A stretch of DNA of 6,864 nucleotides from an uncultured Paracoccaceae bacterium (GTDB lineage: Bacteria; Pseudomonadota; Alphaproteobacteria; Rhodobacterales; Rhodobacteraceae). Positions within the stretch are counted from its first letter, which is position 1; every line of letters begins with the position of its first letter. Below the pieces are notes generated by a model. The model saw nothing but the letters and a program-made list of their open reading frames with translations. It was not told where the DNA came from and searched no databases. Made by a program: the position numbers and the translations under genes. The stretch lies in the NCBI GenBank assembly GCA_913054485.1, contig CAJXHQ010000167.1, positions 1-6,864 of the forward strand. Direction: 5' to 3'. Below, in pieces: positions 1 to 6,745 of this stretch.

Positions 1-1603
1 TCACGCTAGTGGTCATCTCGTCCAGGGCGGCGGCGGTTTCTTCCAGTGTCGCCGCCTGGCTTTCGGTGCGGCGCGACAGGTCATCCGAGGCCTGGCTGAT
101 TTCAGACGCGCCATTGCGGATGCTGTCTGCCGAACCGACAACCTCCTGCACTGTGGCGTTCAGGGTCTCGAGCGTGCGGTTGAAGTCGGTCCGTAGCTGT
201 TCATGCCCTTCGGGGAAGGCCGTGCTGATCGGCTGGGAGAAATCACCCGCCGCCATATACCGCAGCCCGACGCTCAGTTCGGCCACCACCTGTTCCTGTA
301 CCTGCTGTTGCTCGGCGCGCAGTTCTTCCGCCGCGCGGCCGGACTGAAGGTCATCCTTGAAGCCTTCCAGCTTCTGCGCAATCTTGCCCAGCTCATCCCC
401 GGCTTCGCGGCCCGGAACATGAGTGTCGTAGTCATGATTAGAGATCCGCTCGACGCTGTCGGCGAGATTGCCGACCCGGCGCGCCACTGACCGGGCAGCA
501 ATCCAAGCCAGGAAAGCCACCATCAGTGACACAACGGCGGCTTGCACGCCGGCCGATTGCATCAGCGCGGCCTCGGCGGCCTTGGCTTCGCTGCTGTCGA
601 TCTCCAGCACGACTCCCCAGGTCTTGTCACCATGTGTGACCTGCGAAGAAACCGCTTCGACCGGGTTGCCGGACAGGCCGGTCACGCCGGACATCGGCGC
701 AGCTTCTCCGGCCAGCGCGGCCTCGATCTGCGGCGAAGAAGTCAGCGTATCCAGTGCCGCATGGCCGCCTTCATGCGGTGAGGCATTAAGGGCAATGCCG
801 CCGTCGCGCACTGCGTAGACAAGGCCGGTTTCACCCAGCAGCTGGGATTGCGACAGGATGGAGGTCATGCGGGTGATGTCGACCCGCAAGGCCAGCACCC
901 CCATGAAGGCATCGCCCTTGAAAACCGGGGCGGCAATGAACATCGCCGGTTCACCGCCAGCGGGGGCATAGGCCTCCAGCGGGGTGATGTGCAGCTGTCC
1001 GGGCTTCAGGTCCTGCGCGGCGCGGAACGCGTCGCCAAGGCCGGTGTCCTTGACCGCACCGGTCAGCACATTGTGGGCAAAGTCATCGCCTTTCTGGACC
1101 GTGTAGAACAGGCTGCCCTGCGCATCCATCAGGTAGAGATCCTTGAACCCCTGCTCGCGCTGAAAGGTGTGGAACCCTTCCTGGTATTTCTTGTGGCGGA
1201 TCGAATAGGCAGTCTTGTCGCCTGCATCCAGCAGTTCCGCGCGCTTCCCGGCCGGGTGCGGATTGCCGGTGACCCAGGCCTGACGCAGGATCTCGCCGGG
1301 GTTGTCACCCAGCGAGTACCAGGAGTTGCCAAAATCCCTGATTGCTGAAATCACAACCTGGCTGACCGACAGCGTATAGGCCTGGGACTCCAGATCCTTC
1401 AGCCAGTTGTCGAGCGCTTCGCCGCGTTCCTCAAGCAGGGTGATATAGGCTGTCTCTCTGTTTTCCTTCAGCGCGCTGCCGGCCTGCAAGGCGTAGAACA
1501 CCCCGGAGGCAACGGTCAGGAAGATCGTCGGCAAGGCGATCATCAGCGGCAGTTTGCGGCTCAGTCGGATACCGCTCCAAAAATTCTTAACCCGGGTCAT
1601 CAT
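1..1603 (-). CDS. Methyl-accepting chemotaxis protein, 3' end cut off by the window edge
   Basis: This is a transmembrane chemoreceptor that would sense a periplasmic ligand and control CheA through CheW. The frame is open from the ATG at 1603-1601 to the left edge, giving 534 residues. The visible order is membrane helix 1 (about 18-40), a periplasmic sensor (about 41-349), membrane helix 2 (about 350-370), HAMP (about 371-424), a second HAMP-like module (about 436-488), and the first methylation helix. That helix contains the pair E521/E522 in the context AATLEETAAA. The sensor carries FKDLYLMDAQG followed by YTVQKGDDF, a pattern typical of Cache-type MCP sensors (family knowledge). The proline usually found early in the first HAMP helix is absent (ARRVGNLA). 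The signalling tip, the second methylation helix and any CheR-binding tail lie beyond the window. A second ATG at 1600-1598 is also possible; I chose the first because GAGGG lies six bases upstream. The gene is divergent from the two plus-strand MCPs and more distant from them than they are from each other. The family call is secure; the ligand is unknown. Confidence 0.95.
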   Translation of the reverse strand, partial: MMTRVKNFWSGIRLSRKLPLMIALPTIFLTVASGVFYALQAGSALKENRETAYITLLEERGEALDNWLKDLESQAYTLSVSQVVISAIRDFGNSWYSLGDNPGEILRQAWVTGNPHPAGKRAELLDAGDKTAYSIRHKKYQEGFHTFQREQGFKDLYLMDAQGSLFYTVQKGDDFAHNVLTGAVKDTGLGDAFRAAQDLKPGQLHITPLEAYAPAGGEPAMFIAAPVFKGDAFMGVLALRVDITRMTSILSQSQLLGETGLVYAVRDGGIALNASPHEGGHAALDTLTSSPQIEAALAGEAAPMSGVTGLSGNPVEAVSSQVTHGDKTWGVVLEIDSSEAKAAEAALMQSAGVQAAVVSLMVAFLAWIAARSVARRVGNLADSVERISNHDYDTHVPGREAGDELGKIAQKLEGFKDDLQSGRAAEELRAEQQQVQEQVVAELSVGLRYMAAGDFSQPISTAFPEGHEQLRTDFNRTLETLNATVQEVVGSADSIRNGASEISQASDDLSRRTESQAATLEETAAALDEMTTSV

Positions 1604-1609
1604 TCGTAT

Positions 1610-1616
1610 CCCTCTT
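1610..1616 (-). promoter_or_regulatory. Ribosome binding site of the leftward chemoreceptor
   Basis: Read on the minus strand the sequence is AAGAGGG, six bases before the first of two adjacent ATG codons and nine before the second. Both spacings are workable, so the start is settled only to within one codon. Confidence 0.65.
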
Positions 1617-1972
1617 GCGAGCAATCACTTCCACTCCGCGCAGATCCCCCTGAAACTGGGGCGTTTCCGCTGCGTTAAGGGAAGGATTTACGGGGATTAG
1701 ATTGCCGGGGTGTTAATAAGGGTGCTTCAGGTCTTCGGGTGGTTAGCAGCGCCTTAATTCCCGCCGCTGCGGATCGGCAGGGTGCTGGATGGAGCCGAGG
1801 AATTACGCGGCGCGGTTCAATAAGTCCGTAAAAATGAGTCTTTGCCGCGAATGTCACTAATTGCCATGAAATAAAGGAACTTTTGCGGCCTCTGAATGAG
1901 CTGCCCGGTGTTTGCAATCGGTTGCGCCGGCTTCAATTCAGAATAAGAAGTCTCGTTTTAACATTCCGGAAG

Positions 1973-1993
1973 CCTCTGAAAGGTTATCAGAGG
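1973..1993. repeat. Perfect 7-bp inverted repeat in the leader of the first tandem MCP gene
   Basis: CCTCTGA at 1973-1979 and TCAGAGG at 1987-1993 are exact reverse complements around a 7-base spacer (AAGGTTA). The repeat ends 52 bases before the ATG at 2046, within the probable promoter or 5' leader. It could be a dimeric regulator site, with about one helical turn between half-site centres, or an RNA hairpin ahead of the ribosome binding site. An 8-base palindrome, GGCGCGCC (1993-2000), overlaps its right end. The symmetry is directly visible; the function is inference. Confidence 0.45.
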
Positions 1994-2030
1994 GCGCGCC
2001 GCACAACTTGCCCGTGACTGCGCCGCTTGT

Positions 2031-2036
2031 AAGGAG
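2031..2036 (+). promoter_or_regulatory. Strong ribosome binding site of the first tandem MCP gene
   Basis: AAGGAG lies nine bases before the ATG at 2046 and matches the anti-Shine-Dalgarno core. This supports the start, which also puts the first membrane helix close to the N-terminus as expected for an MCP. Confidence 0.85.
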
Positions 2037-2045
2037 ACGACCAAT

Positions 2046-4298
2046 ATGACACAGCCCAAATTATCGCTGACACTGAAACTGCCATTGATCATGGTCGCCC
2101 TGACGGCCGTATTCCTGGTGACGGTTTCCTTCCTTGTCTACAAGATGGCTGAGGCGGACATCCGCAAAAGCGCCTTCTTCTCCTACGAGACAGCGGCCAA
2201 TGCGAGCCAGACGGCCGTGGAGACCCGGATGGCGGAGATCCGCAAGGATATGGTGCGCAATGCCGACCTGGCGACTGTGTTCCGGACGATGAACAACTTC
2301 AACCGCGAGTTCGAAAAGCTGGCGGGCAAGACCGATCCGGTATCCTACCTGCAAGAACATTATCTGCAGAAGAACCCGAAACAGGGCCCGGGCAGCGAGG
2401 AGCTGTCCGACCCGGATGACGGTTCCTACTACAGCCAGATGCATATCTCCTACCACGCGGCATGGGTGCAGGCGCGCAACTTGGGCGGTTACCGCAATAT
2501 CTACCTGTTCAACGCCGAGGGGCGGATGCTTTATTCGGTGCTGAAGGAGGCGGATTTCGTGCAGAATTTCTCTTCCGGCGACCATGCGCAGTCGGCCTTG
2601 GGCAAGCTCTATGCACAGGCGATCGCCTCCGGCAAGCGCGAGGTGTCCGTCTCTGATATCGCGCCCTATGAGCCTAGCGGAGGGGCGGCTGTGGGGTTCA
2701 TGGCGGTGCCGATCTACAAGAAGGGCAAGGACACACCGTTCGGCGTGATGGCCGTGCAGTTCGAGGCCGCACAGCTGCAGGCGCTGATGGAGCAGAACCT
2801 GGAGCCGGGCAATCACCAGAACATCTTCCTTGTCAGCCCGGACGGCGTGGCCCGGACGCCCTCCACGGTTGAGGGCCTGTTTGCAGCTGGTGACACGCTG
2901 CCGGTATCCGATGCCGTTGAAGCGGCCCAGGCGGGCGAGGCGGCATTGATCGAGCGAACAACCGCAGCGGCCGGCTGGGATGCTGTGGCGGTCACCGCAC
3001 CGGTTGCGGCCGAAGGCTTTGCCTGGACGCTTGTGCTGGAAACCGACCGTGCCGTGGCGCTGGCCTCGGTCAACAATATCCGCAATATGGCGCTGCTGCT
3101 GATCGGGGCTTCCGTGGTGCTGGCGACCGGAGTCTCCTGGGTGGCGGCCAACCGTGTCACTAAGCCGATCATCGCGCTGAGTGCTGCCACCAACGCGTTG
3201 GCCGAAGGTGACTACATCTCCGAGATCCGCGGCAAGAAGCGCGGTGACGAACTGGGCGATCTGGCCCGCGCCATGACCAGCTTCCGCGACAAGCTGAGCG
3301 CCGCGGATGAGGCCTCAGCCCGTGAGATCGAGGCCGGCAAGAAGACCGCCGTTGTGGTGGAGCGGATGAGCGGCGCACTGGCTGATCTGGAGCGCGGCAA
3401 CCTGACATGTGACATCCGCGAACCCTTTGCAAACCGCTACGAGGCGCTGCGCGAGAACTTCAACCGCAGTCTGGCCAACCTGCGCGGTTCGATGGGCGAT
3501 GTGGTGGACAGTTCGCATAACGTCGGCCGCTACGCGCAGGAGCAGAAGGCCTCGGCTGCTGATATGGCCGACCGTACCGAAAGCCAGGCGAGCACGCTGG
3601 AGGAAACCGCGACGGCGATCCAGGATCTGACCATGGGTGTGCGTGCCACTGCCGACAGCGCGGCCAAAGTGGACCAGACCATGCGCGGCACCCGCGCAGA
3701 GGCGGAACGCTCCAGCGAGGTCGTGACCTCGGCGGTGCAGGCGATGGACGAGATCCAGAATGCCTCGAATGAGATTTCGCAGATCATCAACCTGATCGAC
3801 GACATTGCCTTCCAGACCAACCTTCTGGCGCTGAACGCTGGCGTCGAAGCCGCCCGTGCGGGTACCGCCGGGGCAGGCTTCGCGGTTGTGGCCTCCGAGG
3901 TGCGCGCCCTGGCACAGCGCGCCTCCACAGCTGCCGGGCAGATCAAGGAGCTGACCACCGCCAGCGAGGGGCATGTGGCCAATGGTGTGTCCATGGTCGG
4001 CCGGGCGGGTGATGCGCTGACCAGCATCATCGGGCAGGTGAAAGAGGTCTCCGGCCTGGTGACCGAGATTGCCGGAGGGGTGCAGACGCAATCCTCCGGG
4101 CTGGAGAATATCAACGACGCCATGGCGCAGCTGGATATGGTGACGCAGCAGAACACCGCCATGGCGGAAGAGGCTGCCGCCGCCAGCCAGCTTTTGCAGG
4201 ACGAAGCACAAAGCCTCTCCGGCATTGTCTCGCGCTTCCAGCTGCCGGGCGGCGGCAGCGAAGACGCCCTGGACGCGGCCTTCCTGCGCAGCGCCTGA
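2046..4298 (+). CDS. Methyl-accepting chemotaxis protein (first of two tandem paralogs), complete
   Basis: This is a 750-residue inner-membrane chemoreceptor with periplasmic sensing, expected to act on CheA through CheW and to be adapted by CheR and CheB. Membrane helix 1 is at about 13-32, the double-Cache-like sensor at about 33-345, and membrane helix 2 at about 347-367. HAMP follows at about 368-420 ([19 protein letters not shown]), then a second HAMP-like module at about 435-487 ([14 protein letters not shown]). The signalling coiled coil fills the rest. Its tip contains [20 protein letters not shown] (584-603) followed by [13 protein letters not shown], the family's most conserved stretch. 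Likely methylation pairs are E519/E520 (STLEETATA) and E708/E709 ([10 protein letters not shown]). The sensor has [11 protein letters not shown] followed by YSVLKEADF, as in the divergent neighbour. The C-terminus (AAFLRSA) shows no CheR/CheB-tethering pentapeptide with two aromatics. The start is backed by AAGGAG at 2031-2036, and the gene ends in TGA 20 bases before a hairpin terminator. The family is certain; the ligand is unknown. Confidence 0.97.
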   Translation: MTQPKLSLTLKLPLIMVALTAVFLVTVSFLVYKMAEADIRKSAFFSYETAANASQTAVETRMAEIRKDMVRNADLATVFRTMNNFNREFEKLAGKTDPVSYLQEHYLQKNPKQGPGSEELSDPDDGSYYSQMHISYHAAWVQARNLGGYRNIYLFNAEGRMLYSVLKEADFVQNFSSGDHAQSALGKLYAQAIASGKREVSVSDIAPYEPSGGAAVGFMAVPIYKKGKDTPFGVMAVQFEAAQLQALMEQNLEPGNHQNIFLVSPDGVARTPSTVEGLFAAGDTLPVSDAVEAAQAGEAALIERTTAAAGWDAVAVTAPVAAEGFAWTLVLETDRAVALASVNNIRNMALLLIGASVVLATGVSWVAANRVTKPIIALSAATNALAEGDYISEIRGKKRGDELGDLARAMTSFRDKLSAADEASAREIEAGKKTAVVVERMSGALADLERGNLTCDIREPFANRYEALRENFNRSLANLRGSMGDVVDSSHNVGRYAQEQKASAADMADRTESQASTLEETATAIQDLTMGVRATADSAAKVDQTMRGTRAEAERSSEVVTSAVQAMDEIQNASNEISQIINLIDDIAFQTNLLALNAGVEAARAGTAGAGFAVVASEVRALAQRASTAAGQIKELTTASEGHVANGVSMVGRAGDALTSIIGQVKEVSGLVTEIAGGVQTQSSGLENINDAMAQLDMVTQQNTAMAEEAAAASQLLQDEAQSLSGIVSRFQLPGGGSEDALDAAFLRSA
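3156..4253 (+). repeat. Paralogous repeat, copy 1: HAMP-to-signalling half of the first tandem MCP
   Basis: These 1098 bases align without gaps to 5563-6660. The encoded residues are identical at 317 of 366 positions by hand count. DNA differences are spread along the block and are mostly silent near the 3' end, where I count about nine changes in roughly 135 bases around 4080-4215. The two copies are in direct orientation about 2.4 kb apart, so unequal recombination between them could delete or fuse the receptors. Confidence 0.85.
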
Positions 4299-4318
4299 GC
4301 GTTCAGGAAATCAGCATT

Positions 4319-4352
4319 TCAGCCCGTTCCGGACATCTCCGGGGCGGGCTGA
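4319..4352 (+). terminator. Hairpin terminator after the first tandem MCP gene
   Basis: Positions 4319-4333 pair with 4338-4352 around the tetraloop CATC. The RNA stem is 15 pairs long and unbroken, including two adjacent U-G wobbles. The following tract (TTGTCTAAAC) is only weakly U-rich, so termination could be partial. It begins 20 bases after the stop codon at 4296-4298, the usual place for an intrinsic terminator, and separates the two paralogs. Confidence 0.75.
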
Positions 4353-4357
4353 TTGTC

Positions 4358-4373
4358 TAAACTTGTCAGTTTA
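4358..4373. repeat. Perfect 6-bp inverted repeat upstream of the second tandem MCP gene
   Basis: TAAACT (4358-4363) and AGTTTA (4368-4373) are exact reverse complements around TGTC, five bases after the terminator stem. It may be an operator, or a second small AT-rich hairpin that helps 3'-end formation. It is short enough that chance cannot be excluded. Confidence 0.3.
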
Positions 4374-4444
4374 AGCTTTCGTCAGGGCCTTGCGGGTTAG
4401 CACTTGATGAAGCCGGGCATGTCGCTCTGCTGTTGATGTTTAAC

Positions 4445-4451
4445 AAGTGAG
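4445..4451 (+). promoter_or_regulatory. Ribosome binding site that decides the start of the second tandem MCP
   Basis: AAGTGAG, one mismatch from AAGGAG, lies seven bases before the ATG at 4459. An in-frame GTG at 4447 overlaps this element and has no comparable site before it. Starting at 4459 also gives an N-terminus (14 residues up to the shared KLP) that matches the paralog (13 residues). Confidence 0.55.
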
Positions 4452-4458
4452 ACTGGTG

Positions 4459-6702
4459 ATGAAGACAACAGCCCGACTCCCGCTAGCCCTCAAGCTGCCG
4501 ATGATCATGGTCGCCCTGACCGCTGCCTTCCTGGTTGCGGCCTCAACGGTGGTCTACAAGATGGCCGAAGCGAACATCCGGCAGAATGCCTATGTCCTGA
4601 CCGAAACGGCGGCAGGGGCGGCGCGGAAGTCCGTTGAGGTCCGCATTGCCGAGGTGCGCAAGGACCTGATCCGCACCGCCGACCAGCCCGCCGCCTTCCG
4701 GGCGCTGAACAACTTCAACCGTGTGATCGGCATGCTGGAAGAGGACCCGAACACCTACCTCCAGCATCATTTCATCGCGGCCAACCCCTCTAAGGGCATG
4801 GAGAGCGAGACGCTGACCGATCCCGGTGACGGGTCTTATTACAGCCAGATCCACTCCACCTATCACCCGACATTCAAGAAGGCGCGGGTGCTGGGGGATT
4901 ACCGCAATATGTATCTCTTCAACGAGGAAGGCCTGATGGTCTATTCCGTTGTAAAAGAGCCGGATTTCATCACTGGCTTTGCCGCAGGCCCAAATGCCGG
5001 AACCGGACTTGGGCAGGTTTTTGCCGCAGCGATGAAGGCCAAGCCTTCGCAGGTGGTCACGGTCGATTTCGCGCCCTACGGGCCCAGCGGGGCAGATGCC
5101 GGAGCCTTCTTAGGCATTCCGGTGTTCAAGAAGGGGCAGGATACGCCTTTCGGGGAGCTGGCGGTGGAGCTTTCGGCCGGCCGGATGGCGGCCGCGCTCG
5201 GGGAAACGCTTGATCCCGCCTATCAGAACGCCTTTTTGGTGAGCGCCGATGGTGCCGCCCGCACCCCTTCGGTGCAGGAGGGGCTGTTTGCACCCGGTGA
5301 ACCGCTGGGCAGCGCGGCGCATATCACGGCCGCGGCAGAGGGCACTGACAGTCTGCATGAAAACACCACCGCCTCCAGCGGCAAGCAGGCCATCGCAGTG
5401 GTCCGCCGTGTGGATGCCAAGGGCTTCAGCTGGTCGCTGGTGCTGGAGACCGAACGGGATATCGCCATGGCCCCTGTCTACGAGATTCACCGCACTGTGC
5501 TGATGGTTATCGCCGCCGCTGTTGCTGGTGCCATTGCCGTCTCCTGGCTGGCCGCCCGCCGGATCACCAAGCCGCTGCTGGCGCTGAGTGCTGCCACCAA
5601 TGCGCTGGCAGAGGGGGATTATGTCTCTGATATAAGGGGTAAAAAACGCGGTGATGAGCTGGGCGACCTGGCCCGCGCGATGACCAGCTTCCGCGACAAG
5701 CTGAAGGCGGCGGATGCCGCCAAGGACCGCGAGGACGCTGCGGCCCGCAAGACCGCCGCGGTGGTCGAGCGGATGAGCGACGCGCTGGCCGAGCTGGAGC
5801 GCGGCAACCTGGCCTGCGACATCGAAGAGCCTTTCACCAGCCGCTACGAGGCGCTGCGCGAGAATTTCAACCGCGGGCTTGCCAACCTGCGCCGCTCGAT
5901 GGGCGACGTGGTGGACAGCGCGCAGAACGTCGGCCGCTACGCGGATGAGCAGAAATCTTCCGCTGCCGATATGGCCGGGCGCACCGAGGGACAGGCCTCG
6001 ACGCTGGAGGAAACCGCGACCGCCATTCAAGATCTGACCAAGGGCGTGCGCGCCACTGCGGACAGTGCCGCCAAGGTCGACCGCACCATGCAGGACACCC
6101 GCGAAGAGGCCGAGCGCAGCAATGGTATCGTGACCTCTGCGGTGCAGGCCATGGACGAGATTCAGACCGCGTCAAACGAGATCTCCCAAATCATCAATAT
6201 GATCGACGACATTGCCTTCCAGACCAACCTGCTGGCTTTGAATGCCGGCGTTGAGGCGGCCCGTGCCGGGCCGGCCGGCGCCGGATTTGCCGTGGTGGCG
6301 TCGGAGGTGCGCGCGCTTGCGCTGCGCGCCTCCACCGCCGCAGGGCAGATCAAGGAGCTGACGGAGGCAAGCGAGGAACATGTGGCCAACGGGGTGTCCA
6401 TGGTCGGCCGGGCCGGTGAGGCACTGACCGGCATCATCAGTCAGGTGAGCGAGGTCTCCGGCCTGGTGAGCGAGATTGCCGGCGGCGTGCAGACGCAATC
6501 CTCCGGTCTGGAGAATATCAATGATGCCATGGCGCAGCTGGACATGGTCACGCAGCAGAACACTGCCATGGCGGAAGAGGCCGCCGCCGCCAGCCAGCTT
6601 CTGCAGGACGAAGCACAGAGCCTGTCAGACATCGTGTCGCGCTTCCAGATGCCGGGGGGCGAGGCCGTTCCGCTGGAGCCGGAGTGGCGCCGGAGCGCTT
6701 GA
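4459..6702 (+). CDS. Methyl-accepting chemotaxis protein (second of two tandem paralogs), complete
   Basis: This is a 747-residue membrane chemoreceptor. A GTG start at 4447 would add four residues; the ATG is preferred for its ribosome site and alignment with the paralog. Using ATG numbering, membrane helix 1 is about 14-33, the double-Cache-like periplasmic sensor about 34-344, and membrane helix 2 about 346-366. HAMP is about 367-419, and a second HAMP-like module about 433-485 ([14 protein letters not shown]). The tip [20 protein letters not shown] is at 582-601. Methylation pairs are E517/E518 and E706/E707. From the first HAMP to the PGG near the end, 317 of 366 residues equal those of the upstream gene without gaps. 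A 52-residue ungapped sample of the sensor start shows only 28 identities. It therefore probably reads a different ligand, or the same one with different affinity, through the same kinase complex. It ends EPEWRRSA, without a classical CheR-tethering pentapeptide. A run of uncommon AT-rich codons lies in HAMP at 5617-5646. The family is certain; the ligand is unknown. Confidence 0.96.
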   Translation: MKTTARLPLALKLPMIMVALTAAFLVAASTVVYKMAEANIRQNAYVLTETAAGAARKSVEVRIAEVRKDLIRTADQPAAFRALNNFNRVIGMLEEDPNTYLQHHFIAANPSKGMESETLTDPGDGSYYSQIHSTYHPTFKKARVLGDYRNMYLFNEEGLMVYSVVKEPDFITGFAAGPNAGTGLGQVFAAAMKAKPSQVVTVDFAPYGPSGADAGAFLGIPVFKKGQDTPFGELAVELSAGRMAAALGETLDPAYQNAFLVSADGAARTPSVQEGLFAPGEPLGSAAHITAAAEGTDSLHENTTASSGKQAIAVVRRVDAKGFSWSLVLETERDIAMAPVYEIHRTVLMVIAAAVAGAIAVSWLAARRITKPLLALSAATNALAEGDYVSDIRGKKRGDELGDLARAMTSFRDKLKAADAAKDREDAAARKTAAVVERMSDALAELERGNLACDIEEPFTSRYEALRENFNRGLANLRRSMGDVVDSAQNVGRYADEQKSSAADMAGRTEGQASTLEETATAIQDLTKGVRATADSAAKVDRTMQDTREEAERSNGIVTSAVQAMDEIQTASNEISQIINMIDDIAFQTNLLALNAGVEAARAGPAGAGFAVVASEVRALALRASTAAGQIKELTEASEEHVANGVSMVGRAGEALTGIISQVSEVSGLVSEIAGGVQTQSSGLENINDAMAQLDMVTQQNTAMAEEAAAASQLLQDEAQSLSDIVSRFQMPGGEAVPLEPEWRRSA
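5563..6660 (+). repeat. Paralogous repeat, copy 2: HAMP-to-signalling half of the second tandem MCP
   Basis: This is the partner of 3156-4253, of equal length and in direct orientation. The longest exact match I found by eye is about 30 bases across the signalling-tip codons (GATCGACGACATTGCCTTCC and onward). Confidence 0.85.
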
Positions 6703-6719
6703 TTTCAAAACAGAGTGTT

Positions 6720-6738
6720 TCCGCAGCCCGGCTGCGGA
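6720..6738. terminator. Short GC hairpin between convergent genes, possible two-way terminator
   Basis: TCCGCAGC (6720-6727) and GCTGCGGA (6731-6738) form an 8-bp stem with the loop CCG. It lies 17 bases after the stop of the second tandem MCP and 7 bases beyond the stop of the minus-strand fragment. Plus-strand flanking sequence is CCTTGTCTC; on the minus strand the stem is followed by AACACTCTGTTTTG, which is richer in T. It could end transcription in both directions. The stem is short and the U tracts imperfect, so efficiency is uncertain. Confidence 0.5.
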
Positions 6739-6745
6739 CCTTGTC

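Larger units (their letters stand above)
1604..2045. promoter_or_regulatory. Divergent intergenic control region between two chemoreceptor genes
   Basis: These 442 bases hold no credible gene and must contain the promoters of both flanking receptors. Base composition is visibly more AT-rich than in the genes, mainly between about 1800 and 1970. On the minus strand, TAAA (1690-1687) and GCGGAAAC (1670-1663) are separated by 16 bases and lie about 60 bases before the leftward start. This loosely resembles a flagellar sigma-28 promoter (consensus TAAA, 15 bases, GCCGATAA): five of the eight -10 bases match and the spacing is one base long. For the rightward gene I could not assign convincing -35/-10 elements. 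An inverted repeat sits at 1973-1993 and is listed separately. That the region is regulatory follows from gene arrangement; the individual elements are tentative. Confidence 0.6.
4353..4458 (+). promoter_or_regulatory. Leader and probable promoter region of the second tandem MCP gene
   Basis: This stretch lies between the terminator of the first MCP and the start of the second. If the hairpin is effective, it must hold the promoter for the downstream gene. A TTGTCA box (4363-4368) resembles a -35 element, but no reasonable -10 follows at 16-19 bases. CTAAA at 4357-4361 recalls the sigma-28 -35 element but lacks a good GCCGATAA partner. The role is inferred from gene layout; no core promoter is assigned. 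Confidence 0.35.

Noticed and set aside
9..1348. Plus-strand open frames across the left gene (up to 166 codons)
   Set aside because: The minus-strand frame encodes an unbroken MCP with recognisable membrane helices, HAMP and methylation motifs. The plus-strand frames have none and lack ribosome sites.
1829..1851. TAAA followed by GCCGCGAA as a sigma-28 promoter for the rightward gene
   Set aside because: The -10 half matches six of eight bases, but the spacing is 11 instead of about 15, and it lies nearly 200 bases upstream of the gene.
1675..1917. 80-codon minus-strand open frame in the divergent intergenic region
   Set aside because: It has no good ribosome site, a composition unlike the flanking genes, and lies over the expected promoters.
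2061..4225. Long open frames on the minus strand inside the first tandem MCP (up to about 298 codons)
   Set aside because: They mirror a well-supported MCP in GC-rich DNA, where antisense frames stay open by codon bias. Their peptides are low-complexity and rich in H, R, G and A, with no family features.
4407..4450. Two tiny chained frames (MKPGMSLCC and MFNK) just before the second tandem MCP, considered as a leader peptide
   Set aside because: There is no Shine-Dalgarno before the first, no regulatory codon run, and no alternative hairpins. They are short enough to be chance.
4447..4458. GTG at 4447 as the start of the second tandem MCP
   Set aside because: It overlaps the likely ribosome site, has no site of its own, and lengthens the N-terminus relative to the paralog. 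It remains possible but is less likely than ATG at 4459.
4543..6632. Long open frames on the minus strand inside the second tandem MCP (up to about 306 codons)
   Set aside because: They are antisense shadows. Several correspond to the same positions as the shadows in the first copy simply because the two genes are paralogous.
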